Source: Carnegiea gigantea (Eukaryota; Streptophyta; Magnoliopsida; Caryophyllales; Cactaceae). Taken from it: a stretch of DNA of 64,000 nucleotides. The notes beneath the pieces are model-generated. The model saw only the letters and a list, made by a program, of their open reading frames with translations. It had not been told where the DNA came from and searched no databases. A program made the translations under genes and the position numbers. This document shows positions 10,841 to 41,159 of this stretch, piece by piece (positions within the stretch are counted from its first letter, which is position 1; each line of letters opens with the position of its first letter). The stretch is taken from the NCBI GenBank assembly GCA_029747015.1, contig JAKOGI010000142.1, forward strand, positions 821,001-885,000, read 5' to 3'.

Positions 10841-10881
10841 TATATATGTGTGTGTGTGTGCGCACGTGCGCATGCGCACAC
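10835..10881. repeat. Alternating purine-pyrimidine tract (AT, TG, CG)
   Basis: 47 bases alternate pyrimidine and purine without a break: (AT)n, then (TG)n, then a CG-rich end. The end contains two overlapping perfect 14-bp palindromes, TGCGCACGTGCGCA and GTGCGCATGCGCAC. This is sequence of the type that adopts Z-DNA or cruciform structure. Confidence 0.85.
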
Positions 10882-11124
10882 TTGAATCCATATTTCATAA
10901 TTAAATCAACCCCCCTACCCCCGACCCCCACCCCCACCCAGATAGATGAAATGAATCCTCTCAAAGGGGAAAAGAAGGGAGAAGAACCAGAGAAAATCGT
11001 CTTTCTTTTCTTTTGCTTTCTTTTTTCTTTTTCTTTTTCTTTTTTGTTTCCTCTAATTTCCTTCTCCATCCTCTTAACTAATTTTTCTTGAATCATTCAT
11101 GACATATGGCTTACATCTTTATTG

Positions 11125-11490
11125 TCGACCAAGTAGTGTTTGGGCTAGCGCTTCAGGGAGTGTTCAGTGGTTTAAGGAGCGTTTCTGAACACATTTTCTT
11201 CAAGGCTCATATAAATAGTTAACTGCTAACAGCTATTCGCTTTATAAATAGTTATTTGCTTCTTAAACAGTTAACTTTGCAGAATAGAACCTTTATTGGT
11301 CCAAATGAATAATTTATGAATATTATATTAATAATAATTCAGAACATTGATTTTTATAGACTACATACATTGTTCTGATTTTTTAAAAGAAAATCCTAAT
11401 CTTGGACTATGAACAATATACTAGACACTGCATCTCCTTTTTTTTCTTAAATGGCTACAATACTCCTTCCATCACACTAAAGTTGTCAAA
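11125..11490. repeat. Direct repeat copy 2 (MITE-like block)
   Basis: Matches 8590-9130 in the same orientation, from GTAGTGTTTGGGCTAGCGC to TACTCCTTCCATCACAC, with a deletion in the middle (the block around 8690-8810 is missing). Confidence 0.65.
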
Positions 11491-12178
11491 TTTTGGATTG
11501 GAAGAAGTAATTAAGGGAACATATTATAACTTCCATTAATATTTTGCTATGAAAATGACAATTTTTAAGGAATTATCATATTATATCTTATTTTAACCAA
11601 TCAAATATTAAATCAGCAAGACTTTAATAATAACATGGATAATTTCTAAGCAACGCTTAAATTGATATTGTTACTTTAATTTATGTTATAACGGGCACGT
11701 TGGGACACCCACAATAAAATATTTGACAAATAAAATATTTTGACCTCTTCTTAATGACAAGGGATTAGGTAGTAAACCCCAACCTCGTCCTATAGAATGG
11801 GATTTAATTATATTAATCACTTGCAATTATTTTTGTTAAGAGCATCTATCAATAGATTATTTGAAGTAGGTAGGTTTGTCTATGCATATCTTGTATGTAC
11901 ATCCACTTTAGATTATTTTACAATTGAAATGAAATGGTCAATTTAGTACTGCTTAGGATGTTCAAGGATTGATTAAAAGATATTAAAAAAACCAAGTGCT
12001 CCTCGTTGTTAAATCACTATGATTAAGCTACTTAGTGATGATGTTAATTGCCTAGGTTGCATCCCTTACAAGATATAAGGGAGGGAAATAAACCAAGTGC
12101 TCCAACTTGTTCAAAGATTAATTACAGTATATAAAAAAGCATGGAGTTAAGGGCAATTACCAAGAAACCACTAGTTAA
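11491..12178. other. Intergenic, no gene seen
   Basis: AT-rich spacer with no coding frame or recognisable element. Confidence 0.35.
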
Positions 12179-12181
12179 TTA

Positions 12182-12407
12182 GAGTCTGTTCTTTTCGTTA
12201 GGAAATATGAGTTGAGATTGATTGAAGTGGGTATTTTTTTGTCGAAGTGGGTTGATTTTTTTTTATATGAGGGGTAGAAGTTGGTTAAAACAGTGAGAAG
12301 TGGGTTGAAGTTGGTTGAAATGCATATTTTTTTATTACAGTTGATAAAGTGGGTTGAAATTGGTTAAAATTGATAAATCCCGATTTACCAACGAAAAGAA
12401 CAGGGCC
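12182..12407. mobile_element. Tourist-like MITE (family B)
   Basis: Terminal inverted repeats of the type GGCCCTGTTCTTTTCG (left GAGTCTGTTCTTTTCG, right CGAAAAGAACAGGGCC), flanked by the 3-bp duplication TTA (12179-12181 and 12408-12410). The interior is built of AAGTGGGTTGAAGTTGG-type repeats. TWA duplications and these ends fit PIF/Harbinger-derived elements. Confidence 0.85.
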
Positions 12408-12410
12408 TTA

Positions 12411-13705
12411 GTCCTCATTTGTTAATAAAGTTTTAGAATCTTGGATTTTAATAGTGTGAGCTTTTGGAAATTTGGAAGTAAATACCAACCTTCACAAATA
12501 GACCCTAGTGTTCTAATCTTAGGTTATTTATTTATTCTCAATAATCTATACCAAGGAAGTACAAGGCCAGAGTGTCTCTGTTCCAACTCAATGTTCACTA
12601 ATTTTTCTGAAGGTCAGACCATCGAGGATAAGTAAGTCCCAAGATCGGAGACAAAAACTAGTTGTAAAGATGCATTATTTGCTCGTATTTTGTATCATTG
12701 TATGTGGCTCTTATCCTGTTGACATGATGCCACAATTAAGTGTTAAAACTTAAAACATTTGTATAATCGTGAATGATAATTAAACATTTCATTAAAATTT
12801 AAATTGTTTTATGATCGTCATATGTTTCTTTGGGGGCAGAGATGTGTGAATAAATTGAACTCCTAATTTTTTCAACCTTGTCTAGGATTTTCGAGCTTTC
12901 TTGTACACTTTTCTTATCCATTGCAAACTCAATAAAATAAGTACGTCATTGTGAAGAGGATATCATTTAGTCATTTACTATTATTCATTTATATTAGGCA
13001 TGCCTCCTTAATACGAGTACATTTTAATGCATTTTCATAAAGAATAAAACTAAAATCATCATAATGAATAATATCTTTTCAACTACCTCAATTACGTAAA
13101 AAGTATAGCAACACTCTATACTATGATTTTACGGAATGTACATGTAAAATGTAAGCTACCACGTTATCAAAGGAAGATGCCAGCAAAGAGGCCACTCCCC
13201 AGTTTGGTTGTCCTCTCTCTCGTGCGCACTGAAGAGGGTGGGTGAATTCACCGTAAAGAAAGCGATCACTGATGCGGGACAAAATCCACCTCGACGGGCC
13301 TGTTCATTTTCAGCATTTTGAAGGGGGGTGGCGGTTGAATTATATTTAATAATTGGGGTAACATAGTAGTTAAAATCAACTTAATTGTACCGACTTTATA
13401 GCATCATATGATAAATAACTTGCATGTGAAAGGTTAAGGGTCGTGATCGCCTTTCATCCATTAAAAGGCTTCGTACCTAAGTTGGCATTTTAAGGAATAA
13501 ATACAGAAGTCTCACCAAGAAAAAAAAAAATTGCGGGTTAACTCATTTCCATACCTCCAAACACAAAACATGAAATCAACAACACCCCCCCCCCCCCCCC
13601 CAAAAAAAACCCAAATAGGGCATTGACATACACAGCAGTTGAGACATTAGCCCCATGATCCATTAACATACTAATGTCCATCTTTTCAAAAAGCAGGAAA
13701 GAAAC
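12411..13705. other. Intergenic, 3' flank of RPA12
   Basis: No supported gene. It includes an 18-base C run followed by A at about 13583-13608. The region just left of 13706 is expected to hold the RPA12 3' UTR. Confidence 0.35.
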
Positions 13706-31377
<17,672 letters not shown>

Positions 31378-31409
31378 GTCGTGTTACCTCCAAATGACTC
31401 CCTTGCGCC

Positions 31410-31506
31410 CTGTAATCTTAATCCCCAAAAAAAAAAAAAAAAAAACACAATAGTTCAAAAATATGGGAGGACAGGAACGAGAGAAAGAGAGGAGAGAGAA
31501 ACTTAC
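31410..31506 (-). other. Probable 5' UTR intron of RPA12
   Basis: On the minus strand CGCC|GTAAGT is followed by a pyrimidine-rich stretch with a long T run and then ATTACAG|GGCGC, 97 bp in all, just upstream of the ATG at 31377. A first non-coding exon would lie near 31507-31630, in GC-rich sequence. No coding frame crosses it, so support is from splice signals only. Confidence 0.5.
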
Positions 31507-31942
31507 GGCGGTGCTGATGGAGGTCGCCGCCGGAGAAGACGAGAAAGCAAGGAGCAGAAAAGTAGCCGGCCAGTGCGCGGGGGTTGGCGGAGGGGGAATG
31601 ACTAGTGCGGGTTAGGTCGGCCAATTGGCGTCAGGTCAGCAGGTTTTGGCTCCAAATTTCCATTACCCGGTTCAGGATCCGGTTATAACTTACTCTTAGA
31701 TTTTGGGACCGCTTTCAAATGTGAACTTACTAGATCCGAATCGAGTCTTAAGTATTCGTTTATTTTCGCTCTCAATTTTGTTGAGAGGACGGAATAAACT
31801 AACAATAGACTTTGTTACACTTGATAGATAAGTTATTCGGTTTAGTTTGAGTTGAACTATGTTCGGATTAGTAAGAATCAATTTGATTTATATCTCTGAG
31901 TTGGTTTATTTTCAATTTGAGTTAACTTCGGATAGGTTGCAC

Positions 31943-32903
31943 CATGTTTGGCCAAGCAGCAAATAGTTGTTAGCAGTTTGCGTAATTATTTACACTGATT
32001 ATTTGCATTAATTGTTTTTGGGGGAAAAAAGCATTTGGTAAATTAATTGTTTCTGAAAAAAATAAATGTGAAGAAAAAGCTAATGGCCATGTTTGGTTAA
32101 GAGCTTTTTGGACGCAAAAAGAGCTTTTTGAATGCCAAAAGAGCTTTTTGGGGGTATTACCTGTTTGACTATAGTCAAAAAGTTCTTTGGGGTGTTTGGT
32201 TGATTAGCTTTTTAGATTAAATTTTTATACCCAAAAAGCTCTTTTACAAAAAGCTATTTGGGATAGCTTTTTCAAAGAGCTTTTTGATATTTACTATTAT
32301 AATGACCATACTAACCTTATAATTTGGACAACTTTACATTACGTGTCATTCACAAATGATATTCCCGAATGTTGGATGCTTATACTTTAAATTTTTCAAT
32401 TTTTTTTCTTTTCTGGGACAAGAGTTGTGGATGGTCATGATGTTGAAGATAATGCTTTTAATTTTAATACTTTCTTAATTTAACAAATAATTTATGTTAG
32501 TTAGTCTTACATCTATATAAATATTTTTTATATCACATAATTTCAATTGCTATTAAAAAAGAAAATATTTAACATTAAAAATATATTTTGATAATAAGTA
32601 CTAAAATTAGGAAAAAGTATAAATGTAATTTTATATATCACATAAGTCTTAATTCATAATTCATATCAAAAAGAAAAATAATTATCCAATGAAAAATTGT
32701 TTTGTTAGAAAAATAATGAAATTGAGTCATGGGCATAAGTGGAATTTTATCAAATAGCTTTGTTAGAAATAGCTAACTTTACCAAACACTTTTTTCACAA
32801 ATAGCTACTGCAATCAGCTAAGTCAAACAGCTAATACAATCAGCTAACAACTAATACAATCAGCTAACATCTAACAACTAACAGCTGATTGCCAAACAGG
32901 GCC
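31943..32903. repeat. Compound foldback repeat (TGTTTGG type)
   Basis: The left CCATGTTTGGCCAAGCAGC pairs with the right GCTGATTGCCAAACAGGG, with AGTTGTTAGCAG and CTAACAACTAACAG just inside. A second left-type end, GGCCATGTTTGGTTAAGAGC, starts at 32091 and is followed by AGAGCTTTTTG repeats. This suggests one element nested in another. Non-coding. Confidence 0.5.
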
Positions 32904-33299
32904 AATTTCAAACATGTAATCAAAGCTAATTCGAAAAAGTTCTGTTACTATCTGACGAGATCAAATGGCTAATTTTTTTTTTCCCTAAAAAAACTCTTTA
33001 AAAAATTATTTACCAAACACCCATTTTGGTTCAATTCAAATAAGCTTATCTGACAAATGACATTAACTTTGACGAAAACATTTTGATAGTACTTTTCGAG
33101 TCAATCCAAATACCAAGTCTACTTTATGTTAGTTATTTTAGATGTAAAGTTGAGTACAGCTTTGAGTGACTCACTTGTTTTAGGTCTAAACTCGACCAAG
33201 GAGATGAAGTTGAGTTTAAATAAGTTAATGAAATTCAACGGCAAAAATTGTAAGCTTTTTACAATTGTTATATAGGTGGAAGACTCATAATGTTAGCGA

Positions 33300-33600
33300 G
33301 TCACATTATGGGTCTATTCTTTTCGCTAGTAAATGTATACTTTTATCACTTTTTCTCTACTTTTTTCAATGCTATCTAACTTATACTAATCATTCTCAAT
33401 CTTTCAAAATCTTTTCCAATCTCGTTCCTCACTCATCTTCATTCCATCCATAACGCTTTCCAACTCTTACCAATATTTTCTAACTCATATCCGTTTTTTC
33501 CACTTTTCTTCCAACTATCTTTCCAACTATTCTTAGGTTTTATCAATCTTTCCCAATCCTACCTTTTTCAACCGATATCTGGCAACGAAAATTATAGGAC
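33300..33600. repeat. Possible diverged Tourist-like MITE
   Basis: The left GGGTCTATTCTTTTCGC resembles the family B end and the interior is TTCCAACT-rich, but the right end is degenerate and no duplication is clear. Confidence 0.3.
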
Positions 33601-33990
33601 AACTTTGTAATATAGTCTCTGTTGAATGCTGATTGACACAATATTTTTGCAAGGCTTTGAAGTTATGTAATTTATGCTTTTTTGAAGGGGCAGTGTTCGG
33701 CTTTGATGATGACAAAGCCCATCTTGTGGCTTGATTGGACCAGTGTTTGGCATGATTGTAGCTTCATTTTGGCAGGCTCAGATTATTTAGCCTACAAATT
33801 CCATGGCTCTGGCCACTTTGTGATAAAATGATAGGAACACCACTGAGAAAATGTATATGCAACATGACATTACCTGAATATTAGCCAAAAAATCCACATA
33901 GTTTGACTGTTCAATCAAAGGAGAGTTTCATCAAATGCTTTTCTAAGATTTAAAATGACAAGAGTTATTTAATGTTTTGATCCGATTTAA

Positions 33991-34159
33991 CTAGAGCTGG
34001 ATAATGGGTTGGTTCAAGTTGACCCATTTAGATCTACCCAAAATTGAAAAATAACATATTTTCAAGTTAAACGGTCAAATCGTGTTGACTTCGGATTGAA
34101 ATCGGTTCGGTTCAGTTCGGATCGAATCATCGTGTCGGGTTAGACTTTTTCAACTCTAG
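33991..34159. mobile_element. Short MITE, CTAGAGCTGG...CAACTCTAG type
   Basis: Ends CTAGAGCTGG and TCAACTCTAG are inverted repeats. The interior carries GGGTTGGTTCAAGTTGACCC and TTCGGTTCGG words. Related blocks lie at 44854-45082 and 61531-62120. Confidence 0.6.
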
Positions 34160-34744
34160 ATTTAACTTGATTGTCGGATAGCAAGATAAAAAGGCAAAGA
34201 ATGTAAGTGACAAAAATGTTCTCATCGAATGAGTTATCTATTAAGCAATATTGTGAGTGACTAATGGACATAAGTAATTAAAAATAATCTTAGATAAGTT
34301 ATGGAGTGTTAACTTTTTAAGCAGAATAACAAATGTTCGAAATTTGAATCTCACCATTTTTACAGATCACCTTATTCACATTTTCTTTACAAGGTAAAAA
34401 GAGAAAAACTGCTCAAAAATAACTAGTCTGTCACAATGTATGGTTACAGTTCTGTGTAAGATAAGATTCAAAAAAGTGTGCTTAAAAATAAGTAACTTTT
34501 ATTTCATCGTGAAGAGCCATTCAGTTAGCCAAAAAAAAGAAAAATATTAAATTGAAATACCCACCAAAATATCAATGTGTTGGTTGATGTCATCAAGAAA
34601 ATTTCAAATATGACGTTTGATAAAAAGGATCCGAAATACTCACACTATGCCTATCACACCAATTGTATAGAGGAATGACCCAACTCAACTCGTATCAATC
34701 TATGATGTGTTTCTTATGGCCATAGTTATGTCCTGGCTACTCTA

Positions 34745-35115
34745 ACAAGGCCCTGTTCTACTTTTTTTTTTTAAAAAAAATTAGTTCAGAATAAGTTCAG
34801 CAAATAATTTTATAATAAGTTCAATTCGAAATAAATTCAACAAATAATCAGAAATTTGTTCTTAATAAGTTTAGAATAAGTTCACTTTAGTCCTCTTCTT
34901 TGCGACTTATTTTTTAATGTATAAGTTCAGTTCAAAATAAGTTCAAAATACGTTTAAAAAATAAGGGTGTGTTCTCTTCGACTCATTTTTTGAAAAATAA
35001 GTTAAGATAAGTTAAATTCAAAATAAGTTCAGTAAATAAGTTCAGAAAAAGTTCAGAAATTACTCTTAATAAGTCCAAAATAAGTTCATTTAAGAAGAAG
35101 CTCAATAAATAAATT
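34745..35115. repeat. AAGTTCA-rich MITEs, nested or tandem (family C)
   Basis: GGCCCTGTTCTAC at 34749 and GGGTGTGTTCTCTTCGACTC at 34964 are two left-type ends, each followed by many AATAAGTTCAGAATAAGTTC units. Another GACTTATTTTTT block lies between them. Better-preserved relatives end in GTCGAAGAGAATAGGG. Confidence 0.6.
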
Positions 35116-35978
35116 CATTGATAATATCTTCAATTATCCAGCTTGTCCAATAACTAATAAAGAGTACATAATTTATAATTTCTTTTGCATATAAGGTGTA
35201 AAGATCAACGTAGTAAAATCTAAGACTAGTTATTTGGTAATAACCCTACAAATTAAATTTCACTAAATGCATTAGTTGGTACCCACCATATAAATTACAA
35301 TTCTAATTTCTTTAAATCTTGTTATCATCAATTATTCTAAGATATTATTGATATCAACTTACCGTTAAAAGGAAACATACGGTAGTTTACTCTTTATCAA
35401 CTAAACTAACCGACTTTTTTTAAAAATGGAAATCTCAATCATTGAAAACCTCTTAGCTTCTTCAGATCTCAGGATTAGGCACTCCCAAGTGAAAGTCACT
35501 GTTATTGTCTCCCCCCCCCCCCCCAAAAAAGAAATAAAAATCAAACTCAAATTTAATCAAGGGGAAGATGTCCCAATTAAGGGTTTTTTGAAGCAACATT
35601 TGCCCCTTGAAATGGTGACAAGTGATTTGCTTTCATAGATCTGTTGAGTGGGGAGCTCCACTAGACATCGTCCACCTCTCACTCTATGCTTTCGAGCTAT
35701 TGCTTTATTTCATGTGATGAGGCAACCATCAAAAGAAGTAACACATGAGAGGACATCTATTTGATCAACTAATTTTTCCCTCAAATAAAAAACATAATAT
35801 GAGTACAGAAAAAGTGAATTATTTTTAAATATACGATTTATTAATTGCAATTTTTTTTTTGAATAGCTCTTGGCATTGCACTTTACCATAAAAATCTTGC
35901 TGTCATGTACTTCTATATCATTTTTTCATAAATTTTTAATAAATATGTCTTGAGTCAATATAATTTATATGTGAATAA

Positions 35979-36242
35979 GGCACTGCTCTTTTCGACTTAT
36001 TTTTTGAAGAATAACTCCAAATAAGTTCAATCCAAGATAAGTTCAGAAAACAAATTCATAATAAGTTCGTAATAATTTTGGCAAATAAGTTCAAAATAAG
36101 TTCAGCAAATAAGTTCATAAATTTGTTTATAATAAGTTCAGAATAAGTTTAGCAAATAAGTTCAGCAAATAGGTTCAAAATAAGTTTAAATAAGTTTAGC
36201 TCAGAATAAATTCAGGCAAAATAAGTCGAAGAGAATAGGGTC
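35979..36242. mobile_element. Tourist-like MITE (family C, AAGTTCA interior)
   Basis: GGCACTGCTCTTTTCGACTT at the left pairs with AAGTCGAAGAGAATAGGGTC at the right, flanked by TAA on both sides (35976-35978 and 36243-36245). The interior repeats AATAAGTTCAGAATAAG. Confidence 0.85.
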
Positions 36243-36245
36243 TAA

Positions 36246-37904
36246 GGCACAGTAGCATCCACTAAAGAGCACCTAGATTGACTGGGCGAGATGCAACCAC
36301 TTCTACATTTTTCATTGGGGCTTGACTCGGCAGGGAGGAATGCTATGTTGTGTGCATAAGTTTTTATAGTTGAATCTGGTTAATGACTTTGATGCATCTT
36401 ACTCCTATTCTGTTCCCATCCATTGAATACCAATGAACTAAGAATCTAGTAAGTTAAGCCCGCTTGTTCATAAAATAAAATTAAAGAAAACAGTAGCATC
36501 TTGGTAGGGGGAAAAAGGGTAAAAATATAACTTGCACAAAATTTTGCAATTCCATGACAATGATTTACATGAGAGGTGGTGTGATGAGAACCCAGCATGT
36601 TGCCCCATCACCAACATGGAGGAAGATTTCTATGAAAAGCTTGGACAGTAGACAAAATTATGGGTAAGTGTTCCTTCTATATGGGTGAGTACACTTGGAT
36701 GAAGATATGTGATGCTAGCTGCCCTTTCTCTTATTGGTTAGCTGTCTAATTAGAATTTTTTGGGTAATTAAGATTGTTGATGGCCTAATAAGTTAAATCT
36801 AGGAAAGCAAGAAGTGCAGCAATGTCATGAGAAAATGTCAAATCCCAAGTCGCGTAGATAATAATTTAGGGTTCGTTTGATTCGTTTTCTAAAACTTGCT
36901 ATTTTTGTTTGGAAATTTAAGTTGTAGAAGAGATGATCGATTGAATCTCTCCGGACACTTTCTACTTTAAGATTGACAACTTATTTTTCTAAGAGTTATG
37001 TATGCATGTTTCCCGTGTAATATAAACTAAACTTAAATATCTGTTGAAATTTCTGTTAAATTTAAGGTTTACTTATGTACATAAAAGAACTTCATTTTGA
37101 TTTATACACATTTTTAGTCGAAAATTTTGAAGGTTTCATTTTTTAGTTTGCATTGTTGTGTTATAGTTGAACCCACCTTCCTAAACCTGGCTGTCAACCA
37201 CCTTCCTGTATGGTTGCACCTACTTAGCCAGGAATGGCCCATCAAACATATATGTTTTGGCTTGCCCTATGCATGTTATGCCTCTCCCTTCAAAGTTCAA
37301 ACCTAATTAGACTAATCAAGCCATTCTGAGGTTGCCATTGGAAGCAACCATCATGATCTTAGTGGCAACCTTTCCAAATCATAGTTTTCTTTTTTTTTTT
37401 TTTGGTGTAGAAGAGGAGCTACGTTTCAAAGTAAATATTATCCCTAATCAATGTTCCTGGTCATGCGGCACCTACATAATCTACATTTAATATTTTCCTA
37501 GTGTCACTATACAGAAAATTATTAAAAAGCAATACCAACATCTCTATCAATTCCTGAGTTAGCTAGTTTATCTATGACTTGATTAGTTTCCCAATAGCAA
37601 TGAAACACCTTGACTTCTCAGCCTTCTTCGCCAATTATCTCCTTGCATGATGTGATTAGCGGTTCGTATGTGTTTTTGACTAAATGATCCAACCCATCTC
37701 CTAAAATATTCATACTTTAAAAATACTCAGCTCTCCAAGATGCATTACAATATCTTGGTTCTATTTCTGTCTATTAACGCACTCTCTCTGTTTTTAAAAT
37801 AAAATATAAAACTTAATGAATTGAATAAAATTTTAGTAATATGAAAAATAGCAAATTTTTACGGTAAATGTATTTTTCTTTAATCTTCAGGTCTCTATCT
37901 TATC
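36246..37904. other. Intergenic, no gene seen
   Basis: AT-rich spacer. Start-like MITE text (TTAGGGTTCGTTTGATTCG) at 36870 has no matching right end. No coding signal. Confidence 0.3.
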
Positions 37905-38040
37905 AAAGTTGAACTACCATTAGCTCGTAAAGATAGAGTTCTTCCATCACAATTTTTTTTTTTTTAATTTACAAGACTCAAGTGCAAGGTCTTACATAAT
38001 AAGAACAAATACCAAATCATCTGAATCAATCTATGTTGAT
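37905..38040 (-). mobile_element. tRNA-derived SINE fragment (family D)
   Basis: Diverged copy of the SINE also seen at 38255, 45708, 50485, 58210 and 61105, recognised by GAACTACCATTAGCTCG, TAGAGTTCTTCCATCACA and a box-A-like end near 38020. Orientation is taken from the internal promoter boxes. Confidence 0.5.
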
Positions 38041-38254
38041 AGTTCGTTAATTTGTTGAAAAAACCTGTTTGATGCATGAATTGAATATTTGGCAATGAGC
38101 TTTTTGCCCTCCAATAGAACAAGCAAACCTAATATGCTTCCTCTCTCATAATCAATGGTAGCTTGTTTGTTGTCATGAGCCAAATGCTTCCTTGGCTTGA
38201 TTCATGCACCAAAACTTCCCTATTTGAGAGAGGCTTTCCGATCTTGAATACTTC

Positions 38255-38400
38255 ATTTCACTGGAGTTGAGCTACTGTTGGCCCGATAAAGAGTTGAGTT
38301 CTTCCGTTATAGATTTTCTCCATTCAGAAAATTTGAATATGGAACATTATTCAAAAAAAATAAGTATCAAACTACTTGAATCGACTTATATCAATTGAGA
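38255..38400 (-). mobile_element. tRNA-derived SINE (family D)
   Basis: GGAGTTGAGCTACTGTTGGC, TAGATTTTCTCCATTC and CAAACTACTTGAATCGAC appear in the same order as in the other copies. Read on the minus strand, the tRNA-like head is at the right end. Confidence 0.6.
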
Positions 38401-39124
38401 AATACACATTATGAAGTTCATTGTTTCCATGCATAACAACCCTGAGCCTTTCTCGCTCTCTTTCATTCTCACTCTATTTGGGTGGGAACTTTACGTGATA
38501 ACATTCACTGTAATATTGATATTACACGTGTTAACACATCATTCAGGACATTATAAATTAGACCACGTACAGTTCAAATGCTTTACTTTTTATCTTATAA
38601 TTTTTAAATAATATTCACAAAGTCATCAACTAATATAATATATTTTTAAATTATTTTTATTCTATTTTTTATGAAATATTTTCGAGTACAATTTAAATAA
38701 TATTTTAGTGCACAGTTAAAGTGAGCAACATATAATGAGAGGTTGATATTTAGTATACGTGTGCTAACCTTGTACATAAGATTAAGGGTTAATTAAGCGT
38801 TAATTTATTATTTTCTTGTTAGTGGCAAATTTAGATGGCTAGGATTGGCCTTTAAGTAAGGGTCAAATTACTCATAATGAGTCCAAATATTGCTGGAGTC
38901 ATTAGCTTAATTTCTCTTTAAGAGCTATGATTATGAATTAATGATGATGATGTGTGTCACATGAATTTTAAAATTGTAGGTCATGCTATTAGTGGCTTGC
39001 ATCCATACAAATGCCCTGTTGTCTTGCCACAAATAGAATTCAAGCCATTTAATTAACTCATGCGTGAGCTGTATTCAACAACAGCATTTTGAGTAGTATA
39101 TAGTGTTTTGGCAAAATTTATACA

Positions 39125-39360
39125 CTGATCATTCAATTTTTGTATTCGGTAACATAGTGTTTTGACTAGTATCTCAAGTAGCACCTGCCATTTTAAACAA
39201 CGTTTTTCAAAAGCTGACAGTATTAGTTTTTGACATTTAAAATTAGCGCTTTCATTTTTTTCGCCAAAAAGTATCATTCGTAAATTTTATCTTTGCAAAT
39301 TATTTATATCTTTTTATGTCAATTTACATTAATCACCTAACTCAACAGCTAAATTTACCG
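39125..39360. repeat. Dispersed MITE-like repeat (family A), partial
   Basis: GTATTCGGTAACATAGTGTTTTGACTAG onward, with ATTTTATCTTTGCAAATTA and GTCAATTTACATTAATC. It matches the left part of 8590-9130 and, inverted, the blocks near HSFC and YUCCA. Confidence 0.6.
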
Positions 39361-39806
39361 TATCTCTCCTATCGGGATTGACATGACCGTGCAAATCGTT
39401 ACGTACGTCATGCGAGAGGGGCTCATACGTATTGTTGAATTATGAACTTGGATCTCCTTGTCTCTCCATCACCCTCAAAAGTATGCGTAGAAGATGTATT
39501 AATGTTATCGTCGTTGTGGATTCATGGGTGTTCCCTCATAGATTACGTGAAACAATGGAAAATCTCATTCCCCGTCAACCCAATTAACTTGCAATTGTCA
39601 CAGATGAGTTCATGCTAATAATGAATGATTAGATCCTCTACATCAATCTTGTAATGATGTCACTCTTTTTACTATACATTCTCCATCGCTAGTTCTGTGT
39701 GGGAATCATACACTTGCAGTCTCCTTCATTGGACCACTTGTTCTGCACCAGATACATCTTAATATGTACATTTTTATTTATATATATGTTGCACATATAT
39801 ATGTTG

Positions 39807-39809
<3 letters not shown>

Positions 39810-39859
<50 letters not shown>
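39810..39859. repeat. (AT)n microsatellite
   Basis: About 50 bp of AT directly abutting the next MITE. Confidence 0.9.
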
Positions 39860-39862
<3 letters not shown>

Positions 39863-40158
39863 GGATTTATTCTTTTCATTGAAAAATATAAGTTGATAAA
39901 TAGGTAAAATTGATTGAGATTAATAAAAGTGGGTTGAAGTGGGTTGAAGTGAGTTTAAGTTGGTTGAAGCAGGTTGAATTTTTTTTTGTGTGTACGTGTG
40001 ATGGGTAGAAGTTGATGAAAATAGTAGAAAGTGAGTTGAAGTGGATTGAAGTTGGTTGAAGTAGGTTGAAATAGATTGAAATTTGTACTTTTTATTGAAG
40101 TTTATGAGGTAGATTGATATATGTTGAAGTTGGTTTTACCAACACAAAGAACAAGGCC
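39863..40158. mobile_element. Tourist-like MITE (family B)
   Basis: Left GGATTTATTCTTTTC, right AACACAAAGAACAAGGCC, TAA on both sides (39860-39862 and 40159-40161). The interior is GTGGGTTGAAGTGGGTTGAAG repeats. Confidence 0.8.
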
Positions 40159-40194
40159 TAAGTATAGATACTTCTACAAGCAATTCGCAGTGAA

Positions 40195-40615
40195 AGTCAT
40201 GCACCATGGCAAATTTCGAGTCTAGTCCAAGATATTAGGTTTTTTTCTTCGTCAGGCGTCTCTCGTTCAAATACATCATATCTATTGTGAAGGTAACATG
40301 GCAGCAGATTGGTTAGCTAAGTCTGACTTTCTACAGCAACAACACCATCTCCTAGTGTGGGTCCCGTTTTCGCACGGTATGGGGAGATCCAGATGTCGGC
40401 AACCTTACATCTACCACCATCCCTACTTATAGAGAGGCTGAATCCAATAAGTTTGGCTTTCTCCTACCTTTATATAGTGCAATCACATACTCATCCCCTT
40501 CTTCGTTTAAATTACAGTGTATTTTAGCATGCGACAACATGGACAGATCCCTTAAGAGAAGGATTGCCTAATATTCTGATGTTGTACTTACCCTCCCCCC
40601 AAAAAATATACATAC
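40195..40615 (+). mobile_element. LINE 3' fragment (RNase H end)
   Basis: A short reading in one frame gives HHIYCEGNMAADWLAKSD at about 40268-40330, the conserved end of the LINE RNase H domain (H-x-REGN-xAAD-xLA; here CEGN). It is followed by decayed text and CCCCCCAAAAAA at 40600-40608, compatible with a degraded 3' end. 5'-truncated and non-functional. Confidence 0.6.
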
Positions 40616-40624
40616 TACATCACT

Positions 40625-40628
<4 letters not shown>

Positions 40629-40679
<51 letters not shown>
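40629..40679. repeat. (TA)n microsatellite
   Basis: About 50 bp of TA, followed by GAGAGAGA. Confidence 0.9.
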
Positions 40680-40680
<1 letters not shown>

Positions 40681-41159
40681 AGAGAGAGAATATATATAGC
40701 CGGATTTTTAATTAAGATTTGAATCTCATATATGAGCTACTATTATTTGTTTGAACAACAAACACAAGGAGAGTGGGTAAGGCGATCATGGATCTACTAG
40801 ATTTGATTCTTTCCTTGGCATCTTAATTAAATCATACACTCCACAATTAAAAATTAATAATTTTTGTGATTTATTTCATGAAGGGTCGTGTGAGATGGTA
40901 CAACATTTTAATTTTTCTATTGGAGGCAACGTAGCCGATTAGGGGAAAATAGTATCTTGCTTTACTTAAAGGGGAAACAATAAACTATGGTTTCCTCTTT
41001 AAGTAAAGTTAGATCCTGTTTTTCACTAATAATTATATACAACCAATGAGGTCAAAAAGTGCACGCATTTTTTGATTCTTTATCGTACTATGTTAATAAA
41101 TTGCTCTCGGATCTCCCCAAAAAAAAATATTCTCTCATATAAATGTACAACCATATTGG

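Noticed and set aside
10797..11096. Overlapping open frames on both strands rich in Lys/Arg or Ser/Phe
   Set aside because: Products of simple repeats and purine-rich tracts; no domain, no codon pattern.
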